Assembly: GCA_027491315.1 (NCBI GenBank)
Contig: JAIXWL010000001.1
Location: 248,001 to 312,000, forward strand
Direction: 5' to 3'
Length of the DNA stretch: 64,000 bases
From: Cytophagaceae bacterium
GTDB lineage: Bacteria; Bacteroidota; Bacteroidia; Cytophagales; Spirosomataceae
The position numbers and the translations under genes are program-made. The first letter of the stretch is position 1; each line of letters starts with the position of its first letter. Below are positions 53,835 through 63,349 of this stretch, one piece after another. The notes beneath the pieces were generated by a model. The model was given only the letters and a program-made list of their open reading frames with translations. It did not search any database and was not told the DNA's origin.

Positions 53835-55064
53835 ATGAATTACTTTGTTAGTTTAGTTCTAGCAACCATGTTCTTAACCTTACCATTTCTATCACTTCTA
53901 TTTTCGATTATCATCGCTTATTTTAACTATAAGAAGAATAGAGGCATTATTTTCCTTTCCATATTTTACTTTTTGATTGGTATAATCAGTCTATTATACT
54001 ATTTGTTCACTTACGATGAACAATTACCCTGGCTTTTAGCCATATTATATGGGCACTTCTCCCCATTGTTTTTTTTGATTGGACCAGCAGCATATATATA
54101 TGTCCGTAACACCGTAACTGACCAAGAAGGTCTATCCAAAAAAGATGTGTGGCACCTACTTCCCAGTATTTATATGCTGATTGGGCTGATTCCTTATTTT
54201 TTAAAACCGTACCAAGAAAAAATGGCATTGGTTATTAAAATTCTCAACCAACCAGGAGAGCTTTATCTCAATCAAATTCATTTGCTTACCTCCAATCTAG
54301 TCAATGATTTTATTCGTAATTTCTTGTATGTCTTGTATGCTTGGATGATGATCATGTTATTAATTAATGCAGCATGGACTCATAACCCAAAATCCAACGA
54401 TTCCTATGAAATTCAAAGACGCATTACCTTTCAATGGCTCATCATTTTTGTGGCTTTCAATACTTTTATTGCCAGCATTTTACTTTCATCTAATTTCATC
54501 GTTCTTTTTAGTCCGGAAAGAGACTTCAGTAACTTAAATGAATATCTACCCTATTACCGTATCCTAATCATGTTCGCCTTTGTCATGCCTTTGCTAATCT
54601 TGCTATTTCCAAGGGTATTATATGGTATACCAAAATTAACTTTAGAAGAACTAGAACTTATCCAATCTAAAAAGAAAAAAAATACTTCCGATAAAATGGA
54701 ACAAGAGGTAGACGATTCATTTTTTGAATTATCGGATATCATCATGAAGTACATTGAAAATGAGAAACCCTATTTGAATCCTCGCTTTTCTATCCGAGAT
54801 ATTGTGGTCACCCTAAATATTCCCCAGCATCATGTCTCCTTTTGTTTTAACAAAATTTTGAATACTCCATTCCCAACCATAAAAAACAAATACCGCATTG
54901 AATACGTAAAAGAACTTATATTAAAGGATAAGGAAAAGCGCTATTCTTTGGAGGGATTAATGAAAGAAGCCGGTTTCACATCCAAAAACAGCTTTTTCCA
55001 AGCGTTTAAAGAAATTGAAGGTTGTACACCTAAAGTATGGTCAGAACAACAAAAAATTGCTTAA
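53835..55064 (+). CDS. Membrane-anchored AraC-family regulator
   Basis: A 409-residue protein. The first 265 residues form about seven membrane helices; then a charged linker (KSKKKKNTSDKMEQE) leads to an AraC/XylS DNA-binding domain at about 300-405 with two helix-turn-helix parts (FSIRDIVVTLNIPQHHVSF and YSLEGLMKEAGFTSKNSFFQAFKEIEGCTPK). It is an integral inner-membrane transcription factor that may sense an external or periplasmic signal directly, a design known in Bacteroidota. The GH2 gene starts 79 bp downstream, and the sulfatase is upstream on the same strand, so either could be a target. Confidence 0.87.
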   Translation: MNYFVSLVLATMFLTLPFLSLLFSIIIAYFNYKKNRGIIFLSIFYFLIGIISLLYYLFTYDEQLPWLLAILYGHFSPLFFLIGPAAYIYVRNTVTDQEGLSKKDVWHLLPSIYMLIGLIPYFLKPYQEKMALVIKILNQPGELYLNQIHLLTSNLVNDFIRNFLYVLYAWMMIMLLINAAWTHNPKSNDSYEIQRRITFQWLIIFVAFNTFIASILLSSNFIVLFSPERDFSNLNEYLPYYRILIMFAFVMPLLILLFPRVLYGIPKLTLEELELIQSKKKKNTSDKMEQEVDDSFFELSDIIMKYIENEKPYLNPRFSIRDIVVTLNIPQHHVSFCFNKILNTPFPTIKNKYRIEYVKELILKDKEKRYSLEGLMKEAGFTSKNSFFQAFKEIEGCTPKVWSEQQKIA

Positions 55065-55142
55065 TTCCATCAATATGTTTTTATAAAAAGCCGAGTACAC
55101 GAGCTTTTTAATAACTTAGGTTTTTCAAATCTATACCTTAAC

Positions 55143-56954
55143 ATGAAAAACCTATTCGTTCTAGCCCTGATGGCTATGCAAGTCTTCTCCGTAAATGCGC
55201 AAGCATGGAAACCTGCAGGAAATAAAATCAAAAGCCCCTGGGCAGATAAAGTAGATCCCAATAATACTCTTCCTGAATATCCAAGACCACAAATGGTCCG
55301 TGATCAATGGCAAAACCTAAATGGCTTATGGGATTATGCCATTCTCAACAAAGGGAGTAATATCCCAAGTCAATTTGAGGGCAAAATTTTAGTCCCATTT
55401 GCTGCAGAGTCTAGTTTATCCGGGGTTCAAAAAACGGTGGGAGATCAAAAAGAACTTTGGTACCATCGCACCTTTATGGTTCCAAGCACCTGGAAAAATA
55501 AAAATATCATCCTACATTTTGGTGCAGTAGATTGGAAAGCAGATGTGTGGGTCAATGACATCAAGGTAGGGACCCATCAAGGAGGTTATACCCCATTTAG
55601 TTTTGACATTACCGCCTTTTTGCAAAAAGATAAAGAACAAAAAGTGGTGGTCAAGGTTTGGGACCCGAGTGATTTAGGTTTTCAACCTAGGGGTAAACAA
55701 GTGAACAACCCTAGGGGAATTTGGTATACTCCCGTAACTGGAATATGGCAAACGGTTTGGTTAGAGCCTGTAGAATCAACATTCATCAGTCAATTAAAAA
55801 CGGTGCCTAACATAGACGGAGGAAATATCAGCGTTCAATCCAAAATAGAAGGAGCTAATCCCACGGATATCATCGAAGTAAAAGTCTTAGATCAAGGTAA
55901 ACTAGTTTCTTCAGGAAAGGCTGCCCTCGGACAAGAAGTTTTGGTGGCCATTCCGGATGCCAAATTATGGAGCCCAGAGTCTCCCTTTCTTTATGATTTA
56001 GAAGTTTCCGTTTTACGCAATGGTTTAGTTAAGGATAAATTGAAAAGTTATGTAGGGATGCGTAAAATATCCACGAAAATTGATGCTAATGGGATACACC
56101 GACTTCAGTTAAATAATAAAAATGTATTTCAATTAGGTCCCTTGGATCAGGGTTGGTGGCCAGATGGATTATATACTGCACCAACGGATGAAGCGCTCTT
56201 GTATGACATTAAAAAGACCAAGGATTTAGGTTACAACATGATTCGCAAGCACGTCAAAGTGGAACCTGCCAGATGGTATACGCACTGTGATCGTGAGGGA
56301 ATTTTAGTATGGCAAGATATGCCAAGTGGCGATAAGGATCCGAAATGGGTAACCAGAAATTATTTCAACGATAAGGAATTCATTCGTTCAAAAGCCTCTG
56401 AAGAAAACTTCATGAAGGAGTGGAAAGAAATTATGGACCTAAGCTATTCTAATCCAAGTGTAGTGGTTTGGGTACCATTTAATGAAGCATGGGGACAATT
56501 TAAAACACCAGAGGTGGTAGAATGGACAAAAAACTACGATCCATCTCGATTAGTCAATCCTGCAAGTGGAGGAAATCATTATGATGTAGGTGACATGCTG
56601 GACATGCATAATTATCCTGATCCTAAAATGGGCTTATTTGATTCCAAGCGGGTGAATGTCTTAGGAGAATATGGTGGTATAGGTTTAGCCCTAGACCAAC
56701 ACCTTTGGGAATCAAATCGGAATTGGGGATATGTACAATATAAAACAAGCGAAGAGGCCACGAAAGCGTATGTTGACCTGGCAGAAAAATTGAAAAAATT
56801 AATCCCTTTCGGTTATTCAGCCGCGGTTTATACGCAAACCACCGATGTAGAAATTGAAGTAAATGGTTTAATGACCTATGATAGAAAGGTCATCAAGCTA
56901 CTTGAAGATAAAATCCGCCAGGCCAATATCGAGATTCGAGAAACATTGAAATAA
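55143..56954 (+). CDS. Glycoside hydrolase family 2 enzyme (secreted)
   Basis: A 603-residue protein with a signal peptide ending VNAQ. It has the GH2 order: N-terminal sugar-binding jelly roll (about 45-210), Ig-like domain (about 215-310) and TIM barrel (about 315-600). The acid/base glutamate is in VPFNEAWGQ (E448) and the nucleophile in LGEYGG (E509). GH2 covers beta-galactosidases, glucuronidases, mannosidases and others; specificity is not readable. It ends with a hairpin terminator, so it is probably transcribed alone or with the AraC gene. Confidence 0.92.
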   Translation: MKNLFVLALMAMQVFSVNAQAWKPAGNKIKSPWADKVDPNNTLPEYPRPQMVRDQWQNLNGLWDYAILNKGSNIPSQFEGKILVPFAAESSLSGVQKTVGDQKELWYHRTFMVPSTWKNKNIILHFGAVDWKADVWVNDIKVGTHQGGYTPFSFDITAFLQKDKEQKVVVKVWDPSDLGFQPRGKQVNNPRGIWYTPVTGIWQTVWLEPVESTFISQLKTVPNIDGGNISVQSKIEGANPTDIIEVKVLDQGKLVSSGKAALGQEVLVAIPDAKLWSPESPFLYDLEVSVLRNGLVKDKLKSYVGMRKISTKIDANGIHRLQLNNKNVFQLGPLDQGWWPDGLYTAPTDEALLYDIKKTKDLGYNMIRKHVKVEPARWYTHCDREGILVWQDMPSGDKDPKWVTRNYFNDKEFIRSKASEENFMKEWKEIMDLSYSNPSVVVWVPFNEAWGQFKTPEVVEWTKNYDPSRLVNPASGGNHYDVGDMLDMHNYPDPKMGLFDSKRVNVLGEYGGIGLALDQHLWESNRNWGYVQYKTSEEATKAYVDLAEKLKKLIPFGYSAAVYTQTTDVEIEVNGLMTYDRKVIKLLEDKIRQANIEIRETLK

Positions 56955-56965
56955 CCTGGATATCT

Positions 56966-56997
56966 AAGAACCCATGGAGTATTTCCATGGGTTCTTT
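56966..56997 (+). terminator. Hairpin terminator after the GH2 gene
   Basis: Perfect 13-bp arms AAGAACCCATGGA (56966-56978) and TCCATGGGTTCTT (56984-56996) with a 5-nt loop. The T-tail is short, so termination may be partial. Confidence 0.7.
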
Positions 56998-57011
56998 AAA
57001 CTCATCATACC

Positions 57012-57518
57012 ATGAAACTAAATCAAAAATGGGTATTCAGCTTTGCCCTTTTGCTTGGCTTTAGTTACCTCATGCAATGGCAAGGAGCTGCCCTAAAAAA
57101 TAGCTTTACACCCATGGGGATTATCCACTTGGAGTTTGCTCCTTCGGCTGAGGTATTTCAAAAGATACTTAGTCAGTGGGACCTCCAAACTCTTCGATGG
57201 AATTTAGCGCTTGACTTTCTCTACATACCTGTTTACACCTATTTTTTTCGGCTTACTTTAGCGCTATTAGCTCATAGACATAGGAGTAAACTTGTCCAGC
57301 AAATAGGATTACTTTTAAGAAATGCGGCATTGCTTGCCTTCTTATGTGATATCCTAGAGAATATAGGGATGATCATTTCCCTGGGAGGCTTAACATCCAC
57401 TTGGATTTACTCCTTAACCAATAAGCTTGCAGGAGTTAAATTCGCCATTATTGGCATCAATATGATATATATTTTAGTCTCTTTACCTACTTTATTTTTA
57501 CGGAACAAAGAGGCTTAG
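57012..57518 (+). CDS. Small integral membrane protein, unknown function
   Basis: A 168-residue protein with four predicted membrane helices (about 8-25, 75-95, 105-130 and 140-162). Its opening helix (WVFSFALLLGFSYLM) is not followed by a clear cleavage site. I do not recognise the family. It lies 15 bp after the GH2 terminator and converges on the sterol-desaturase-like gene 12 bp away, so context gives no functional clue. Confidence 0.6.
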   Translation: MKLNQKWVFSFALLLGFSYLMQWQGAALKNSFTPMGIIHLEFAPSAEVFQKILSQWDLQTLRWNLALDFLYIPVYTYFFRLTLALLAHRHRSKLVQQIGLLLRNAALLAFLCDILENIGMIISLGGLTSTWIYSLTNKLAGVKFAIIGINMIYILVSLPTLFLRNKEA

Positions 57519-57530
57519 TCTCTCTCTGGA

Positions 57531-58511
57531 TTAACTTATTCCAGCTGCTTTCTTCATAGCTGATGCTGTTTTATGCTGACCCGTATGGCTCCAACCTGGG
57601 GGCATAAAAATGTATAACAACTTATTCCATAGTCCTGGCGCATGATAGACATCCCTAGCCAAGGCGACAATTTCTCCAAAATAGGCATCTAAAAAATGAT
57701 TGGGCTTCATCTCTCGGGTAATCCCATACTCTACCTTGACATCATCTAATTCGGGTTGATAGGTCTTAAAAACTCGATCCCAAATGTTTAATAAATTACA
57801 AAAATTAGTATCCATGTACTGTACATTTCGAGCATGATGTACCCGGTGATGCGAAGGACTGAGCATAAAATTACCCAATTTGCCTAGGCGAGCATCTTTA
57901 ATCCAATGATCTCCAATATGTATAAAAGCACCCCAAGTTCCATCAATGAACATGATGGCAAAAAGCATGGCTGGGGGAAGTCCTGCCAAAATACATATAC
58001 TAGCTCGAATGATATCAGCATAAGGCCCCTCCAAGAAAAAATGAGCATAAGAAACCGCCAAATTCATGTTTTCTGGTGCATGGTGCGTTGAATGTAAACA
58101 CCAAAATAACCGAACCTTATGCGCTAAATAATGATAAATAAAATGGGCAAATTCCCAGATGATATAGCCATAAACAAACCAATACCAAGTAAATGATACT
58201 TGAAATAATGCCTTGGGTTCAAAAAAGCCGATGCATATAACCGTCATCCCCAAGGATAAATATTTTCCAATGAAAGCATTCAGCAGGTAACTAAAAAAGG
58301 GAATCTTGTAGTTTGACAAACCAAAGCTTTTGAAAATTAAACCCCGCACTAATTCTAGTACTAGGGCGATGGGAAATAAAGGTCTTATTAAAACTTTTAT
58401 TCCCTCATAGCTTAAAAAATCAGCGAAGGTTTTCTCTTGTAGAAATTCCCATAAATCATCAAATCCAAAAAATCCTACGATCCAATCTCCAATGGCTTGT
58501 AATATTTCCAT
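57531..58511 (-). CDS. Sterol desaturase/fatty-acid hydroxylase-family membrane protein
   Basis: A 326-residue membrane-bound di-iron enzyme. The histidine clusters of the family are complete: HFIYHYLAH (H123, H127, H131), HSTHH (H140-H144), H157 and HHRVHH (H221-H226), between hydrophobic helices. Members oxidise sterols, carotenoids or fatty acids using molecular oxygen. The bacterial substrate is unknown. It is the last gene of a minus-strand run with the GlcN6P-deaminase-like gene 53 bp upstream. Confidence 0.9.
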   Translation of the reverse strand: MEILQAIGDWIVGFFGFDDLWEFLQEKTFADFLSYEGIKVLIRPLFPIALVLELVRGLIFKSFGLSNYKIPFFSYLLNAFIGKYLSLGMTVICIGFFEPKALFQVSFTWYWFVYGYIIWEFAHFIYHYLAHKVRLFWCLHSTHHAPENMNLAVSYAHFFLEGPYADIIRASICILAGLPPAMLFAIMFIDGTWGAFIHIGDHWIKDARLGKLGNFMLSPSHHRVHHARNVQYMDTNFCNLLNIWDRVFKTYQPELDDVKVEYGITREMKPNHFLDAYFGEIVALARDVYHAPGLWNKLLYIFMPPGWSHTGQHKTASAMKKAAGIS

Positions 58512-58564
58512 ATGTATTTTATTAAACAGGTTGATTCACCAGCAAGTGAATTAGTATTAAATTT

Positions 58565-59275
58565 TTAAATAGCTTCTTGGTCCACATAACACTCTACATG
58601 AGGGTGCATCCATAGGAATGTAGCCGGACAGCTCGTCGTAATTTTTTTCTCCATGATTGTATTAAAAGCATCCTGCTTCCCTTTCCCCGTAATCAAGAAA
58701 ATGATTTTCTTTGATTGCAAAATACCCTCCATCCCCACACAAAGACCAAAAGCTGGTTCTGCACCCTGTGATAATGCAGGATCATGCTGGATGGTTGACT
58801 CTGCTAGCTTAGCCTTATGAAAAGGCGCTTGCAAATATTCTCCTGGTTCGTTAAATGCGATATGGCCATTTTTCCCTAATCCCAAGATACAAATGTCCAT
58901 GGGTCCTTCTTGCTCAATGATGGTTTGAACCCGATCACATTCTGCTTGATAATTTGGAAGGTTTGTATCAAAACTAATATATCGGTCATCTGAAATATTC
59001 AGCGGTCCTAATAAATGCTTTTTTAAATAACTTTCACAAGAATCAGGATGCTCAGATGGGATTATTCCCCATTCATCCATTTTAATGGTTCTCATGGAAG
59101 AAAACAAGCTTGGATTAGCCACATGTGCCTGATGCATGTGCGCATACATTCCAGTGGGAGATCCACCGGTGGCAGCACAAAATAACAAATCAGGTTTCTC
59201 TTTGACTGAATGAATGATGCTTTGACTAGCTAGTTCACTCAATTCGGCATAGTTCTTTACGTAGGTAATTTTCAT
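58565..59275 (-). CDS. nagB: Glucosamine-6-phosphate deaminase-like protein
   Basis: A 236-residue cytoplasmic sugar-phosphate isomerase. Landmarks are ATGGSPTGMY (35-44), the catalytic aspartate in KMDEWG (D67) and GLGKNGHIAFNEPG (132-145, His138), all diagnostic of GlcN6P deaminase rather than 6-phosphogluconolactonase. It converts glucosamine-6-phosphate to fructose-6-phosphate and ammonia, feeding amino-sugar catabolism. It is slightly shorter than E. coli NagB, lacking the allosteric C-terminal part, like other short members. It is 24 bp after the M28 peptidase gene. Confidence 0.87.
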   Translation of the reverse strand: MKITYVKNYAELSELASQSIIHSVKEKPDLLFCAATGGSPTGMYAHMHQAHVANPSLFSSMRTIKMDEWGIIPSEHPDSCESYLKKHLLGPLNISDDRYISFDTNLPNYQAECDRVQTIIEQEGPMDICILGLGKNGHIAFNEPGEYLQAPFHKAKLAESTIQHDPALSQGAEPAFGLCVGMEGILQSKKIIFLITGKGKQDAFNTIMEKKITTSCPATFLWMHPHVECYVDQEAI

Positions 59276-59299
59276 AAACTTATGAGCTGTTTCAAGGTT

Positions 59300-60586
59300 C
59301 TATTTCAATTGGGAAGTATCCACACGACTGGGCGTATCTTTCCCAGAAATAATGGTTTGGGCACTTAAAGCGATCGATTTAATGATGGCCGTCATGTTCT
59401 CCAAATCCAAGGTTTCAATTTGATCACTTGGCTTATGATAATTAGGCTCACTGTCCATTTTAGAAGTGGAAATCGTATGAGCAGGAACACCTAACCTAGC
59501 CAAGGTGGCATTGTCTGATCGGTAAAATAAATTTTGATCGGTATAAGGATCTGGATGAAATGTAAAACCCGTTCCTTCCAAATTTTTCTGCAAAATAGCC
59601 CCCATATCCGTCTTCTCAAAACCTGTTATGTAAGCACTATTTTTACCCCATTTACTTTCCGTACCAATCATTTCCAAATTAAACATGGCTTTTACGGAAG
59701 CTGGATCAAACTGCTCAGAAAAATAGGACGCCCCATATCCACCACTTTCTTCCGCAGTAAAAGCTGCAAACACTAAGGTTCTCTCATTTTTATTCCATTT
59801 CTTAAAATACTTGGCTAGCATCATCATACCCGTGGTGCCAGCAGCATCATCGTTTGCCCCATTGTAAATAGAATCTCCTTTTACCGCACGGTTTGGCATC
59901 ACTCCCAAATGATCATAATGACCTGAAAAGATAACATATTCATGCACCAAAGATTTACCTGGAATGATACCGACTACATTACTTAAAGGCATGGGCGTAA
60001 CTTCATTTTCAACTTCAATATGGAAGGTACTTGCTGCTTTATTTGATAAAATAAAGGCTACATTTACTTGGCTCACTCTTAGCAGATTACGGTTACTCAA
60101 ACGGGCAAACATGGCTGCAAATTCCTCATCTACCCATACCACCGTAGGAGTTTTACCCGATATAAATCGATAAGCCGACTGAAAGAAATTTTCTCCTTTG
60201 GCTATTGTTGCCTGAGCATAAGCTGAACTTTCTCGAATTTGAGTCTTTGTCTCTTTACCAATCACCACGACTTTTTTGGCATCAAAATTCTCTCCATTGA
60301 CTGTCGCTTTTAATGACTTCAAGCTAGGCTTGTAGACCTGAAAAGTTTGCAAATAAGAAGCGGACTTCCCCCAAGGCTTTAATTTCGTTTGGGCAAATTC
60401 CTTTGAAATAAAAGTTGCGGCCAATTCTATTCCTGGTGTAAATGGTTTTCTTCCGGCCAATTCATCTGAAGCTAAATACCGTTCGATACGCTCCACTTCT
60501 TTCACGTTGATGATTTTGTCAATCGATTGCCCCAGAACGGAAAAAGAACAGATTAGTCCGACGAGTATTAAATTGGTTTTTCTCAT
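59300..60586 (-). CDS. Exported M28-family zinc aminopeptidase
   Basis: A 428-residue protein with a signal peptide ending VLGQ. It belongs to peptidase family M28. Zinc-ligand motifs occur in the usual order: SGHYDHLG (His), NGANDDAAGTTG (Asp), FTAEESGGYGA (Glu-Glu), NLEMIGT (Asp position replaced by Glu) and PAHTIST (His). A PA-domain-like insertion precedes them. It cleaves peptides from the N-terminus in the periplasm or outside the cell. It starts the operon with nagB. Confidence 0.9.
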   Translation of the reverse strand: MRKTNLILVGLICSFSVLGQSIDKIINVKEVERIERYLASDELAGRKPFTPGIELAATFISKEFAQTKLKPWGKSASYLQTFQVYKPSLKSLKATVNGENFDAKKVVVIGKETKTQIRESSAYAQATIAKGENFFQSAYRFISGKTPTVVWVDEEFAAMFARLSNRNLLRVSQVNVAFILSNKAASTFHIEVENEVTPMPLSNVVGIIPGKSLVHEYVIFSGHYDHLGVMPNRAVKGDSIYNGANDDAAGTTGMMMLAKYFKKWNKNERTLVFAAFTAEESGGYGASYFSEQFDPASVKAMFNLEMIGTESKWGKNSAYITGFEKTDMGAILQKNLEGTGFTFHPDPYTDQNLFYRSDNATLARLGVPAHTISTSKMDSEPNYHKPSDQIETLDLENMTAIIKSIALSAQTIISGKDTPSRVDTSQLK

Positions 60587-60710
60587 ATAGATGGTTGATT
60601 TACACTAAATTTCAAGCTTTAAAAGTATTAAAATAATATCAATCATTCGGTCCAAATTAGCGATTTTACTGTAATTGAATTTTCTTTGTCAAATTCCCCC
60701 CTGTAATATC

Positions 60711-61742
60711 ATGCTTAAAGTCTTCCTTTGTTTATTAATAAGCCCACTTCTGGTAACACAAGCTTCTTTGTTTAACACACCTGGCCAACAAGCCGATTTT
60801 TGCCTAGGGTCATCAGGAAAAATAGAATTGGTTTTTGGTCAAAAAAATAAGATTTATTATTCCTTTTCTTCGGATCAAGGGCAGCATTTTTCAGAGCCTA
60901 GTTTGGTTGATTCTTTAGTTGGTTTACACTTAGGAGCCTCTCGAGGACCTAGAATTGTCAGTTCAACATCACAAACCATCATTACGGCCATCGATAGGGC
61001 AGGAAATGTCTATGCTTTTAGAAAAACCGAAAATGGGACTTGGTTAAAAAATCAAGTTAATGATGTTCCCGAAGTTGCCAAGGAAGGTTTTAATGCCATC
61101 GCTGCCAACCAGAATCAGTTTACGGTCATTTGGTTGGATTTACGGGGGAACAATAAAAACAAATTGATGTCGAGCAGCTCCCAAGATGGGGGCAAATCAT
61201 GGCAAAAAAACCAACTCGTTTATAACTCTCCAGAAAACAGTATTTGCGAATGCTGTCAACCTAATATCATCATGAAAGACCAACATATTGCTATTATGTT
61301 TCGGAATTGGTTAAAAGGTTCTAGGGATATGTATGTGATTGAATCAAAAAACGGAGGGAAAAGCTATGGTCCAGCAAAGAAATTAGGGCAGGGCACTTGG
61401 GTTTTGGAGGCTTGCCCGATGGATGGCGGCAGTCTTAGCTGGACAGCCCAAGGTGAAATAGCCACTGTTTGGCGAAGAGCAGAAAACCTCTACATTTCAG
61501 GCACCAAAGGAGAGGAAAAATTACTGGGTCCCGGTAAAAATGCCTCCACGGCCATTTTATCCTCAGGTCAATGGATGATTTGGAGCCATTTGGGACAAAT
61601 TGTTTTGCAGTCGAATGCTACTGGAATAAGTAAGCCCCTAGGCCCTGGTCGTTTTCCAATAATGAAAGCCCTCAATGCCCACCAGGCCTTCCTCGTTTGG
61701 GAAAACAAAGGTCAGATTTTGGGACAATTACTAGAAGATTAA
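60711..61742 (+). CDS. Exported sialidase-like BNR beta-propeller protein
   Basis: From ATG 60711 (an earlier start would place 12 non-export residues before the signal) the protein has 343 residues and a signal peptide ending VTQA. It has a six-bladed propeller with Asp-boxes such as SSDQGQHFS, SSQDGGKSWQ and SKNGGKSYG. The classical FRIP motif is not clear (the equivalent segment reads RGPRIV), and an unusual ICECC cluster near residue 182 lies where catalytic residues cluster, so it may be a binding or divergent hydrolase domain. It converges on the OsmC gene, sharing TTAA. Confidence 0.65.
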   Translation: MLKVFLCLLISPLLVTQASLFNTPGQQADFCLGSSGKIELVFGQKNKIYYSFSSDQGQHFSEPSLVDSLVGLHLGASRGPRIVSSTSQTIITAIDRAGNVYAFRKTENGTWLKNQVNDVPEVAKEGFNAIAANQNQFTVIWLDLRGNNKNKLMSSSSQDGGKSWQKNQLVYNSPENSICECCQPNIIMKDQHIAIMFRNWLKGSRDMYVIESKNGGKSYGPAKKLGQGTWVLEACPMDGGSLSWTAQGEIATVWRRAENLYISGTKGEEKLLGPGKNASTAILSSGQWMIWSHLGQIVLQSNATGISKPLGPGRFPIMKALNAHQAFLVWENKGQILGQLLED

Positions 61743-62134
61743 CTGAGATTAGAAATGATTTCAATGGGGTGACTGTATACTTTATGAATTGGACACATAT
61801 TAGCTATGCTCAACAATCTTTCCCTTTGTGCTTCATCCAAATTCCCTGACAACTGAATATTTCGATGAATGGTGGTTTTGCTGAGCTCCTTATCCCAAAC
61901 CATATCTATTTCTAAATTCACTTCTTTTAAATCCCAGCCTTTACGGTTGGCATACATCTGCAAAGTAGCCGTAGTACAGGCTGCTAAGGCCGCTCTAACT
62001 AACTCATCGGGTGAAAAACCCAAATTGCCTCCACCCAGTTCCAGAGGCTCATCGGCTAGTATTTGATTCCCAGAATCACTATGAATTTCTACTTGAAATG
62101 GAGCTGGTCCACTATTTGATCTGATTTTCCCCAT
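61739..62134 (-). CDS. OsmC/Ohr-family peroxiredoxin-like protein
   Basis: A 131-residue cytoplasmic protein of the OsmC/Ohr/YhfA family. The two redox cysteines are at ALAACTTATLQ (C53) and NMCPIHKV (C114), as required for thiol-dependent reduction of organic hydroperoxides. It is 3 bp after the pirin gene and probably cotranscribed, a common pair in Bacteroidota. It shares the TTAA palindrome with the sialidase-like gene for both stop codons. Confidence 0.9.
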   Translation of the reverse strand: MGKIRSNSGPAPFQVEIHSDSGNQILADEPLELGGGNLGFSPDELVRAALAACTTATLQMYANRKGWDLKEVNLEIDMVWDKELSKTTIHRNIQLSGNLDEAQRERLLSIANMCPIHKVYSHPIEIISNLS

Positions 62135-62137
62135 AAC

Positions 62138-63022
62138 TTATTTATTCGTTAAACTAGGATATGGAACAAACTCATTTTCCTCTCCTTTAATTTTATCAAA
62201 GAGCTGATTTTTCCAATCTTCCTTGGCTTTTTCTATCAAGGCTTTATCGCTGGAAACAAAATTCCAATTGATATATCGCTCTTCTGGAAATGGCTCTCCA
62301 CCAAAAATATAAATGGTTGTATGAGCCTCCATGGTAAATGTACATAAGCTTTGGTCTTTAGCTACCAGCAATTGCTTGGGACCAAAGGTATTTTCATCAT
62401 CAGTCAGGGCACCCTCTAAAATATAAATGCCAGATTCACCATAAAGCTGATCCTCCAGAGAAAGCACTGTTTTTTCTTGACTTTTAACCTCTATCATATA
62501 AAGCGGGCTATACACAGGAACCGCAGATTCTCTCCCAAACGCTTTTCCTGCAATCAAGGTAAATCGGGTATTCCCTTCTTGCCAAGTAGGTAAATGCTCC
62601 TTAGCTACATGAACAAATGAGGGTTCCATCTGCTCCAATTCTTTAGGCAAAGCCACCCAAATTTGTAATCCATGCAATATTTTGTCGGAATGCCTCAAAT
62701 ACTCGGGCGTTTTTTCCGAATGAACAATCCCCCTTCCTGCCGTCATCCAATTTACCTCTCCCGGTTTTATTTCTAAAGCTGAACCTAGGGAATCTCGGTG
62801 CATGATGCTTCCTTCAAATAGATAGGTCAAAGTAGATAAACCAATGTGTGGATGAGCTAACACATCTAAATTCTCTCGTTCACTCAACTTGGTTGGTCCC
62901 ATGTGGTCAATGAAAGAAAATGGACCTATCATCCTTTTTTGCCGAAATGGCAATAAACGACCCACCATAAATTGACCTATGCTGGCTGCTCTCTCCTCGA
63001 TAATTAATTGAATATTTGACAT
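62138..63022 (-). CDS. Pirin-family bicupin, long form
   Basis: I start at ATG 63022 (a TTG three codons earlier is possible), giving 294 residues. The metal-binding histidines of the N-terminal cupin are present in LAHPHIGLSTLTY and GIVHSEKTPE. A longer C-terminal part distinguishes it from the 239-residue pirin at 38752. It resembles YhaK/pirin proteins with quercetinase-like activity or transcription-cofactor roles, but the physiological role is unknown. The OsmC gene follows by 3 bp. Confidence 0.88.
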   Translation of the reverse strand: MSNIQLIIEERAASIGQFMVGRLLPFRQKRMIGPFSFIDHMGPTKLSERENLDVLAHPHIGLSTLTYLFEGSIMHRDSLGSALEIKPGEVNWMTAGRGIVHSEKTPEYLRHSDKILHGLQIWVALPKELEQMEPSFVHVAKEHLPTWQEGNTRFTLIAGKAFGRESAVPVYSPLYMIEVKSQEKTVLSLEDQLYGESGIYILEGALTDDENTFGPKQLLVAKDQSLCTFTMEAHTTIYIFGGEPFPEERYINWNFVSSDKALIEKAKEDWKNQLFDKIKGEENEFVPYPSLTNK

Positions 63023-63349
63023 AGAATCCAAGATTTATAGAACGAATTTACAGGCTTTCTTGAGGAATAAAACTTAATCTAGATGAAGAAAATTAGACGC
63101 AAGCCTAGAGCTAATTTTATAGAAATTTAATAGATGCCAAAACATCAAGTTAAATTCCGAAGGCACTTTTGTGAAAACCTTAACCAAGATGATGCACAAA
63201 AATAAATTTATCCAACTAATTCTTTTTTTTTTACTATTATTATGTAATTTGGGTCTAGTAATTACACCAAAAAATTAACCAAAATTTCTAAGCCCCCCTC
63301 TTTTATCTTCAGAGGTAGGGAAAACTAATCAACCTAATAATTAAACTTT
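63023..63349. other. Intergenic region before the edge susC gene
   Basis: About 327 bp, A+T rich. It contains one small hydrophobic open frame (63189-63278) and no clear promoter box. It should hold the promoter of the rightward susC gene. Confidence 0.4.
63189..63278 (+). CDS. Possible 29-residue hydrophobic peptide upstream of susC
   Basis: ATG 63189 (or 63192) to TAA 63278 encodes MMHKNKFIQLILFFLLLLCN and 9 more residues: a basic start, one strongly hydrophobic helix and a polar tail. It could be a small membrane peptide or leader peptide, since it is 72 bp before the susC start on the same strand. No Shine-Dalgarno is expected in this phylum. The frame could also be chance in A+T-rich DNA. 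Confidence 0.25.
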   Translation: MMHKNKFIQLILFFLLLLCNLGLVITPKN

